A DNA stretch of 38,362 nt from Flavobacteriales bacterium UBA972 (GTDB lineage: Bacteria > Bacteroidota > Bacteroidia > Flavobacteriales > Schleiferiaceae): contig DBBY01000065.1 in the NCBI GenBank assembly GCA_002292855.1, positions 3,233 to 41,594 of the forward strand, read 5' to 3'. The notes beneath the pieces were generated by a model. That model saw only the letters and a program-made list of their open reading frames with translations, did not search any database and was not told where the DNA came from. Numbering within the stretch: the first letter of the stretch is position 1; each line of letters begins with the position of its first letter. The position numbers were made by a program, and so were the translations under genes. Of the stretch, positions 33,649 through 38,362 are shown in pieces.

Positions 33649-33656
33649 CAAATATA
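33649..33656 (-). promoter_or_regulatory. Putative -7 box (TATATTTG) for proline dehydrogenase
   Basis: A perfect TAnnTTTG in the divergent gap with aroB, 24 nt before the TTG at 33624. It supports that start, because upstream alternatives would lie outside the transcript. Confidence 0.5.
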
Positions 33657-33671
33657 ATGGGGGATATGCCC

Positions 33672-33679
33672 GACCTTTG
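33672..33679 (+). promoter_or_regulatory. Putative -7 box (GACCTTTG) 4 nt before aroB
   Basis: GACCTTTGCGGCATG: the same layout as at hutU and the flippase gene. If it is a promoter, the in-frame ATGs at 33657 and 33666 lie upstream of transcription, which decides for the ATG at 33684. Confidence 0.45.
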
Positions 33680-33683
33680 CGGC

Positions 33684-34736
33684 ATGGAGCTTCATCTGCA
33701 CCGTAGCATCGGCGATCGCGCATGGAACGATCTGAGCGACTGGCTATTGCGAGAGGCTGATCGCTTTACTTCGGTGCATATTTTAGTAGACAGCAGCACC
33801 CACGAACTGGTGCTTCCGCGCTTTTTGGCCGAGGTCGAGGGCCTGGCCGACTGCCACATTCTCGAAATCGAGCCCGGCGAGGCATCCAAGGAGTTGATTC
33901 TGGTGGAGCAGCTGGCCCTGGGCTTGCGCGATGAGGGCGCCGACCGAGGCGCTCTATTGATTGCCCTTGGGGGTGGGGTCGTTTGCGACCTCGGGGGCCT
34001 TTTGGCGACCCTTTACATGCGCGGAATCGAGCTCGTACTGGTTCCGACAACGCTGCTGGCCATGGTCGACGCGGCCTGGGGCGGCAAGAACGGCGTCGAC
34101 GCAGAGGGTACTAAAAATTTACTCGGCACCTGGAGGCCAGAGGCTGCGGTTTTTGCTGACGATCGCGCCCTAGAAACCCTGCCTGATCGGGAATGGCGCC
34201 AGGGATGGGCAGAACTGATCAAGCAGGCCTGGATCGCGGGCGGTCCGCTTTGGGACGAGGTACAAAAGGGCCACTGGTCGCAGTCCGCCTTTTGGCTGCG
34301 CGAAGCGGCTGAGGTCAAACTCTCGGTGGTGCAGGCTGATCCCTACGAGCGCGGAACCCGACGAGCCCTGCTCAACATGGGCCATACCTTGGGCCACGCC
34401 GCAGAGTCTATGGTGCTTTCTCAAGGATTGGATTTGGGTCACGGAGACTGCGTCGCCTTTGGCATGGTGCTGGAGTCCCTTATTTTGGATTCTTGGAGCG
34501 TCCCCGATGCCCCCTCACGTGCTGCTCTGCGCGCCCGAATTGAGGCTGATTTTGACTTTGATTCGATGCGGACCTTTAGTCCAACGGAACTCTGGGCGGC
34601 CATGCAGTCCGACAAAAAGAAGCATGCTGGAACGCTGCGCTTGGTTTGGTGCCCCGGCCCCGGATCCCAAGAGCAGTCCTGGAATCTTGGCGAAGAGGAT
34701 GTTCTCAAGGTCTGGAACCACTATGCTTCGGCCTGA
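33684..34736 (+). CDS. aroB: 3-dehydroquinate synthase
   Basis: A 350-residue cytosolic NAD- and metal-dependent enzyme of the shikimate pathway that cyclises DAHP to 3-dehydroquinate. NAD-site motif ALGGGVVCDLGGLLATLYMRG (near residue 97; shown by eye), VPTTLLAMVDAAWGGKNGVD, KNLLGTW, and the metal ligands Glu in GWAELIKQAW, His in NMGHTLGHAAES and His in LGHGDCVAFGM are all present. Length is normal for the family. ATGs at 33657 and 33666 are in frame, but the region between them and 33684 encodes no family sequence and contains the GACCTTTG box. Its 3' end overlaps aroA by 14 bases. Confidence 0.92.
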   Translation: MELHLHRSIGDRAWNDLSDWLLREADRFTSVHILVDSSTHELVLPRFLAEVEGLADCHILEIEPGEASKELILVEQLALGLRDEGADRGALLIALGGGVVCDLGGLLATLYMRGIELVLVPTTLLAMVDAAWGGKNGVDAEGTKNLLGTWRPEAAVFADDRALETLPDREWRQGWAELIKQAWIAGGPLWDEVQKGHWSQSAFWLREAAEVKLSVVQADPYERGTRRALLNMGHTLGHAAESMVLSQGLDLGHGDCVAFGMVLESLILDSWSVPDAPSRAALRARIEADFDFDSMRTFSPTELWAAMQSDKKKHAGTLRLVWCPGPGSQEQSWNLGEEDVLKVWNHYASA

Positions 34737-36045
34737 GCTGCCTTACTCCAAGAGCATTGCCAACCGCGTCATGGTGCTGCGGTCGCTGCGTGGCATGGCA
34801 TTGCCCGAACCCGATGCGCGTTGGAGTGACGACATGCATGCCATGCGTCGGGTTCTGGATGCACCCCTGGGCAAGGACGGTTGGAGGCTTGCCCATGCCG
34901 GCCCGTCGGGAATGGCCTACCGTTTCGGCATGGCCTTTTGGGCTGCCCAGCCAGGATCTAAAGTAGTGCTCTGTGCCGACGACCGATTGCGCGAGCGACC
35001 CGTCCAAGCCCTGGTTGACGCCCTTCGAAGCCAGGGTGCCCTGATCGAGCCCGATGAATTGGGTTGGCGCATTCAGGGGCTTCGCTTGCCGGGCGGAATT
35101 CTTGAGGTCGATTCCCGCCTAAGTTCCCAGTTTGCCTCCGCACTGACTCTGGTGGCCGAGACAGCCGAAAATCCTTTGGAGATCCAATGGTCCTCAGGAA
35201 TGGTTAGTGCACCCTACTGGACGATGACCCAAAGGCTAGCGCAAGGTCGCAATTTGGACTGGCCTCCCGAGCGGGATTGGTCGGCGGCCTTTGTCTTTTT
35301 GGCGGCCGTTGGACTGCGGGGCATTGGGATTGATCTTTTGGGTTTGAGCCTCGACAGCCTTCAGGGAGATGCCGCTTCGATGGAGTGGGGACCTGACCTT
35401 AAGTTCTGCGTTTCTGGGATTGACGGCGGCCTTCGAGTGGAGCCGACCCCTGGCGTCGCCGTACTCGCTTCGGAGCCTTTGCCCGCTTTGCCGGAGTGGG
35501 TTGTTGATTTTAAAGGCCTCCCCGATTTGGCGATGCCCGCCATTGTTGCGGCAGCCCTGCAGGGCAGGTCGGGCATGGCTTCGGGTCTTTTAACGCTGAA
35601 TTTAAAGGAGTCTCCGCGTCTGGATGCGACGGTCCACATGCTGAGAGCGCTTGGATGCAATGCCGAACAGGGCCCCGATTGGCTCCGATGGACTGCACCC
35701 GATGGAGCAGGCAGCCAGGCGGATCCGTTAACTGCTTCTCGCCGAGAAGCGGGCGAGGGGAGTGGTTTGGGCCGCGAAGCGGGCGAAGGTTTAAGTGATG
35801 CTTCTCGCCGCGGAGCGGGCGAAGGTTTAAGTGATGCTTCTCGCCGCGGAGCGGCCGATGCCAATGGAAGGGAGCGTCAACGCCTGGAACTCGATTGCCT
35901 AGACGACCACAGAATGGCCTTTTGTGCCGGACTCATTGCGCTTCGACGGCCGGTTCGTCTGCGGCAGTCCGCCGCGGTTTCTAAATCGTTCCCGGATTTC
36001 TGGAAGGAGTTCTCGGTCTTTGGACCAGACATTCAGTTGGTTTAG
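34723..36045 (+). CDS. aroA: 3-phosphoshikimate 1-carboxyvinyltransferase (EPSP synthase) with low-complexity insert
   Basis: A 440-residue cytosolic shikimate-pathway enzyme. Motifs: YSKSIANRV (Lys10 region), the PEP loop AGPSGMAYRF at 59-68, LSSQFASALTLVAE (shikimate-phosphate Ser/Gln), VDFKGLPDLAMP, KESPRLDA, DCLDDHRMAFCAGL and VSKSFPDFWKEF. The sequence GMAYRF replaces the usual GT(A/T)MR(P/F), so the conserved Thr is Met64. An in-frame repeat-derived insert of about 45 residues (12-residue unit ASRRGAGEGLSD) lies just before DDHR. The frame opens at 34459, but ATG 34723 begins the family sequence and overlaps aroB by 14 bases, suggesting coupling. Its stop shares bases with the convergent gene's stop. 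Confidence 0.9.
   Translation: MLRPELPYSKSIANRVMVLRSLRGMALPEPDARWSDDMHAMRRVLDAPLGKDGWRLAHAGPSGMAYRFGMAFWAAQPGSKVVLCADDRLRERPVQALVDALRSQGALIEPDELGWRIQGLRLPGGILEVDSRLSSQFASALTLVAETAENPLEIQWSSGMVSAPYWTMTQRLAQGRNLDWPPERDWSAAFVFLAAVGLRGIGIDLLGLSLDSLQGDAASMEWGPDLKFCVSGIDGGLRVEPTPGVAVLASEPLPALPEWVVDFKGLPDLAMPAIVAAALQGRSGMASGLLTLNLKESPRLDATVHMLRALGCNAEQGPDWLRWTAPDGAGSQADPLTASRREAGEGSGLGREAGEGLSDASRRGAGEGLSDASRRGAADANGRERQRLELDCLDDHRMAFCAGLIALRRPVRLRQSAAVSKSFPDFWKEFSVFGPDIQLV
35734..35858 (+). repeat. In-frame 36-bp minisatellite inside aroA
   Basis: Four units, two of them shortened or degenerate: 35734-35770, 35771-35799, 35800-35835 and 35836-35858. The full unit starts GCTTCTCGCCGCGGAGCGGG and ends GGTTTAAGTGAT, encoding ASRRGAGEGLSD. 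The first unit holds the perfect inverted repeat CTTCTC-gcc-GAGAAG. A unit length divisible by three keeps aroA in frame. Confidence 0.9.
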
Positions 36046-37619
36046 CGCGGTAAGAACGTGGAGTTCTTCGGGACTTGATTTCGGGTTTGCCTAAAGAGGT
36101 GGTCAGTCAATTCGAGCTGCATCCGTAGGCTCGCGCTCCAGCCGCTCGGAGATTGGCGGATGCGGGCAGAAATTCTTTGATGTCCATTCGTCCATTGCCA
36201 GGCGGCTTCTTGCGTTATGCCCGGCCTCCAAAGGGTCATAGGTCCGGTGGCACGGGCTAGGATCTCGGCGGAAGAGGTTATTCCAGCTAGTCCGAATTCA
36301 AGGATATGGGTTCTTAGGGGCCATCGAAATTGGATTGAGGCACCTTGGGCATTCCCGAGGTAGATCATGCCGCGCAGGCTTGGGTTGCTGCTTGGGGTTT
36401 GCGGCATTTTTTTGGGCTTAGAGTTGGCGGAATGGTGGCTGAGGAGTTCATGGCGGATTCCAAGGTGTATTTGCCCGGGGTACCAACTTATGGAGCGTGT
36501 TCGGTCGGCCCACGAGGCGGACCGGTTTTGGTTGGTTGCGTTGATGGTTAGGCGGCCGGCCCACAGCGGCAAGGCCGCTGTGGCGCGGTTACCGCGCAGC
36601 GGGCGCCACGGGGTGGCGACCGCCGGCGGCCTCTCCACAAACTCAGTCCCTAAAATTCCGCTTAAATCCCTTTGAACCGACAAAAGCAAACCGCCGGGCC
36701 CGTACCAAACTGCGGCAAGCTCCAACCAGCCCCGAGATCCCCAGGCCATCGACGCGGCCCAGCCTGCCTTGCGAAGTCCGACATCGACAATGACCATTCC
36801 TGAGGAATCTCGGCCAAGGAGGATTCGGTCCAAACTCTTCCGCGTCCAGTCCGGCCAGAGAACATTGAATCGCGGCTGCAGGGCAAGGGCGACCGATCGG
36901 GGACTGCCCCAAAAGCGCAGGGGAAAATCGCTTGGGCTTCGAATTTGCCATGGATGCAAATGCCATGATGCCGCGCTGGACTGCAGGGCCAGGGTGCCTC
37001 CGTCCGCCAGTCTTTTCTGCAGGCTTTGTGACGTTCCACAACCCGAGCAACTCCAACCTAACGATAGTTTCGGATCAAGAATGCTCAGTCTCCATGGGGA
37101 CTGATTGGCAAATGGTTTATTTCTGGGTTGGTGATAGAGTCGCTGAAGTAGTTCGCGTTGGTCCGTGCTTAGGGTAAGCGCCCTCCATTCGCTGCTGTCT
37201 CGAGGCCACCCGAATTGGGACTGGTAGATTTCAAGGGCGAATTGCTGCTCGGGGGAGAGAATCACGAGCGCCGCCGCTTCGCGCGGCGCCCCACCCACCC
37301 ACCACTGAAGCCATACTTCGGCCGCCGAATCGAGCTGTGCATCGTTCCAATCGGGCCAATTAATCACGGTTAGGACGCGCATTAACTCCAACGATTCTTG
37401 CTCATAGCTCCTCGCGCTTTCGCCGGGCCTCGCACCATCGCCCGGCTTCTCACCCTCGCCCGGCTTCGCAGCCTCGCCGGGCCTCGCATCATCACCCGGC
37501 TTCTTGCCCTCGCCCGGCTTCGCGCCCTCGTACTGGCTCGTCGTTTGGCCGACCAGGCTTTGGGCCCAAAGTAGGGTGCAGAGGACTAGGTGCCAGTTGC
37601 AGAAGAAGGTGCGCTTCAT
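36042..37619 (-). CDS. Secreted protein of unknown function, possibly a divergent helix-hairpin-helix/outer-membrane protein
   Basis: A 525-residue protein. A signal peptide at about residues 1-24 (ending QSLVGQ) is followed by a hexapeptide repeat of [KR]PG[ED] type at 31-71. A short helical region at about 120-170 (LSPEQQFALEIYQSQFGWPR, LSTDQRELLQRLY) loosely resembles the helix-hairpin-helix repeats of large Bacteroidetes outer-membrane proteins. The rest is Trp-, Ser- and Arg-rich with alternating strands that could form a barrel. I do not recognise it with confidence. The ATG overlaps the upstream stop (ATGA), so it is coupled to the 206-residue gene. It is convergent with aroA. Compositional bias suggests fast evolution. 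Confidence 0.7.
   Translation of the reverse strand: MKRTFFCNWHLVLCTLLWAQSLVGQTTSQYEGAKPGEGKKPGDDARPGEAAKPGEGEKPGDGARPGESARSYEQESLELMRVLTVINWPDWNDAQLDSAAEVWLQWWVGGAPREAAALVILSPEQQFALEIYQSQFGWPRDSSEWRALTLSTDQRELLQRLYHQPRNKPFANQSPWRLSILDPKLSLGWSCSGCGTSQSLQKRLADGGTLALQSSAASWHLHPWQIRSPSDFPLRFWGSPRSVALALQPRFNVLWPDWTRKSLDRILLGRDSSGMVIVDVGLRKAGWAASMAWGSRGWLELAAVWYGPGGLLLSVQRDLSGILGTEFVERPPAVATPWRPLRGNRATAALPLWAGRLTINATNQNRSASWADRTRSISWYPGQIHLGIRHELLSHHSANSKPKKMPQTPSSNPSLRGMIYLGNAQGASIQFRWPLRTHILEFGLAGITSSAEILARATGPMTLWRPGITQEAAWQWTNGHQRISARIRQSPSGWSASLRMQLELTDHLFRQTRNQVPKNSTFLPR
36561..36618. repeat. Cluster of three consecutive hairpins inside the secreted-protein gene
   Basis: Perfect inverted repeats follow one another: CCACAGCGGC-aag-GCCGCTGTGG (36561-36583), GCGCGG-tta-CCGCGC (36583-36597) and CGCCAC-ggg-GTGGCG (36604-36618). 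A further self-complementary CCGCCGGCGG lies at 36620-36629. There is no T run, so they are not terminators. Confidence 0.7.
37407..37529 (-). repeat. 18-bp repeat encoding about seven hexapeptides (KPGEGx / RPGExA type)
   Basis: On the minus strand units of the form AAGCCGGGCGAGGGT recur every 18 bases, giving GAKPGE, GKKPGD, DARPGE, AAKPGE, GEKPGD, GARPGE, SARSYE. It lies directly after the signal peptide of the 525-residue protein. Confidence 0.88.
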
Positions 37620-38236
37620 TCAGAACAGTAGGCCATTGACGAATGCTGCGTGCTTCCTCCCCCGACGGTGATTCGCAGGGGTCCGCGCTGAAATACGGCC
37701 CTCCATCGGCCTGCGCTGCTTGCGTAGAGGGCAAGGTTTGGTCGTTCTAGGCTAATAATCCACTCGGTATGCTTGGACGCCAGGCTTTGCTGCATCTGAG
37801 CGGCTAGGGTCCAGCCGGAGGTCTGGAGCTGCCGCCAGGAGAGGGCAGTGCGTCCCGACAAGGCTTCGGTTGCGAGGGTCCAGGTGCCCCAGGTTGCCCG
37901 CCCCAGAACCTCAATACGGTTGAGGTTCCAGCCCAGGCCGGCGGAGAGGCGCAGGGAGTTTGCAGCCGGGTCTTTTGTTGTTTTGCTTAAAATTGGGCCG
38001 GCATTCACCGTGGCTAGGGACCAGGCCTGCAGCCCCATAATGCTGGCTGCTGCTCCAAGTTCAAGTTTGGGGCTATGGGCCATGACCGCTGCCCTGGTCA
38101 AGCCTGGCCTTGGCCCGGATTGCTCGATCCAAGCCGACATTCGCTGGTGCCGAAGGGCTTCAAGCCAAGGATCCATGGGCATTTGACCCAGGGCGCTTAG
38201 CGGGAGCAGCAGCAGGCTGAGGGCAGGCAGATTCAT
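37616..38236 (-). CDS. Secreted/outer-membrane protein of unknown function
   Basis: A 206-residue protein beginning with a signal peptide (MNLPALSLLLLPLSALGQ, about 18 residues). After it come alternating hydrophobic/polar segments such as PKLELGAAASIMGLQAWSLA, RLSAGLGWNLNRIEVLGRA and LRITVGGGSTQ, compatible with a small beta-barrel or a beta-rich periplasmic protein; no family is recognised. The ATG at 38236 is preceded by CTTCTTTGCTGC, a weak form of the box seen at other starts. Its stop overlaps the next gene's ATG in ATGA. The two genes probably form one two-gene unit divergent from the gene starting at 38314. Confidence 0.7.
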   Translation of the reverse strand: MNLPALSLLLLPLSALGQMPMDPWLEALRHQRMSAWIEQSGPRPGLTRAAVMAHSPKLELGAAASIMGLQAWSLATVNAGPILSKTTKDPAANSLRLSAGLGWNLNRIEVLGRATWGTWTLATEALSGRTALSWRQLQTSGWTLAAQMQQSLASKHTEWIISLERPNLALYASSAGRWRAVFQRGPLRITVGGGSTQHSSMAYCSE

Positions 38237-38240
38237 GCAG

Positions 38241-38248
38241 CAAAGAAG
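38241..38248 (-). promoter_or_regulatory. Weak -7-like box (CTTCTTTG) 4 nt before the 206-residue gene
   Basis: Only four of six fixed positions match TAnnTTTG, but the TTTG and its 4-nt spacing to the ATG (TTTGCTGCATG) are the same as at hutU, aroB and the flippase gene. Confidence 0.3.
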
Positions 38249-38301
38249 GGTTTTTAGGCCCGGGCAGAGCCGACCCTAAATGGAAGTTCTTGGCTGCAGC
38301 A

Positions 38302-38309
38302 TACCTTCG
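38302..38309 (+). promoter_or_regulatory. Putative -7 box (TACCTTCG) 4 nt before the edge gene
   Basis: Five of six fixed positions match TAnnTTTG. CCGC separates it from the GTG at 38314, the same layout as the other boxes. Confidence 0.4.
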
Positions 38310-38313
38310 CCGC

Positions 38314-38362
38314 GTGCGGCGTCTGACCTTTCTGATATTGACCATTATAACCCTGGGCTTAA
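38314..38362 (+). CDS. Start of a gene cut by the window edge; N-terminal signal or membrane helix
   Basis: A GTG-initiated frame, open to the window end, encodes MRRLTFLILTIITLGL: a basic start followed by a hydrophobic run, as in a signal peptide or first membrane helix. The TACCTTCG box 4 nt upstream and the divergent arrangement with the gene starting at 38236 support a real start. Only 16 residues are visible, so no function can be given. Confidence 0.55.
   Translation, partial: MRRLTFLILTIITLGL

Noticed and set aside
33653..33658. TATAAT resembling an E. coli -10 box
   Set aside because: Bacteroidetes use a different -7 element; here the string is partly the complement of the minus-strand TATATTTG and fits that reading better.
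33657..33683. In-frame ATGs at 33657 and 33666 as aroB starts
   Set aside because: The intervening codons encode no family sequence and contain the GACCTTTG box; 33684 gives a normal AroB length.
34459..34722. 88-codon upstream extension of aroA
   Set aside because: It lies inside aroB in another frame and shows no EPSP synthase similarity; the family sequence begins at 34723.
36561..36629. Terminator inside the 525-residue gene
   Set aside because: The hairpins have no following T run on either strand and the reading frame continues through them.
37407..37529. Possible CRISPR-like array
   Set aside because: Units are 18 bp with no unique spacers and translate to a regular hexapeptide; it is a coding minisatellite.
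38160..38345. 61-codon minus-strand frame at the right edge
   Set aside because: It overlaps both the signal peptide of the 206-residue gene and the new plus-strand start, and has no support of its own.

Overview
The window is about 38 kb of compact, GC-rich chromosome from a member of the Bacteroidota, most likely a marine or brackish Flavobacteriales of the Cryomorphaceae/Schleiferiaceae kind. The order-level placement is inference. It rests on the fused lpxC-fabZ gene, a SusC/SusD pair, a PorX-type response regulator with a PglZ domain (type IX secretion control), a TonB of the Bacteroidetes type, and matches to the Bacteroidetes promoter -7 element TAnnTTTG. The NhaD Na+/H+ antiporter suggests a saline habitat. 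I see no phage, IS element, CRISPR array, tRNA or rRNA. No gene-free stretch exceeds 300 bases; the longest is the 116-base gap before susC.

Layout. 1-1196 (+): 3' part of a TolC-like outer-membrane factor, overlapping folC tail to tail. 6873-1148 (-): anmK, nhaD, then exbB-exbD-tonB-folC packed tightly. 6908-8062 (+): acyl-CoA dehydrogenase, separated from the next unit by a bidirectional terminator. 10731-8136 (-): urocanate hydratase and an OmpH-like lipoprotein. 13703-10781 (-): glycosyltransferase, rnhB and a lipoprotein joined by two ATGA overlaps. 13730-18340 (+): surface polysaccharide cluster (flippase, PAPS sulfotransferase, Wzz-like protein, O-antigen polymerase/ligase). 18457-23167 (+): susC-susD with a strong terminator. 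28846-23318 (-): HD phosphohydrolase, lpxD, lpxC-fabZ, lpxA, ABC ATPase, efp, ended by its own terminator. 28884-32434 (+): porX, tsaE, alanine dehydrogenase-like gene, DUF4258-like gene. 33624-32431 (-): proline dehydrogenase. 33684-36045 (+): aroB-aroA. 38236-36042 (-): two fast-evolving secreted proteins. 38314-end (+): start of a further gene that runs out of the window.

How the genes work together. exbB/exbD/tonB supply the proton-motive drive that SusC/SusD import needs. The lpx operon builds lipid A, and the flippase/Wzz/Wzy-type set makes a surface glycan that may be sulfated. AnmK recycles peptidoglycan sugar. The shikimate pair, proline and alanine dehydrogenases, acyl-CoA dehydrogenase and urocanase are housekeeping or amino-acid metabolism.

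The most interesting signal is regulatory rather than a new gene system. At least seven genes carry a TAnnTTTG-like box ending only 4-5 nt before the start codon, three of them with the near-identical string GACCTTTGC-nnc-ATG. Four more genes have the box 16-24 nt upstream. This implies leaderless or ultra-short-leader mRNAs and lets several start codons be re-assigned (aroB, proline dehydrogenase, the HD protein, the edge gene). Other points of note are an in-frame minisatellite inside aroA, a related-looking hexapeptide repeat in the neighbouring convergent gene, a run of hairpins inside that gene, a TTG start for lpxC-fabZ, and a His-to-Gln change in the alanine dehydrogenase active site.
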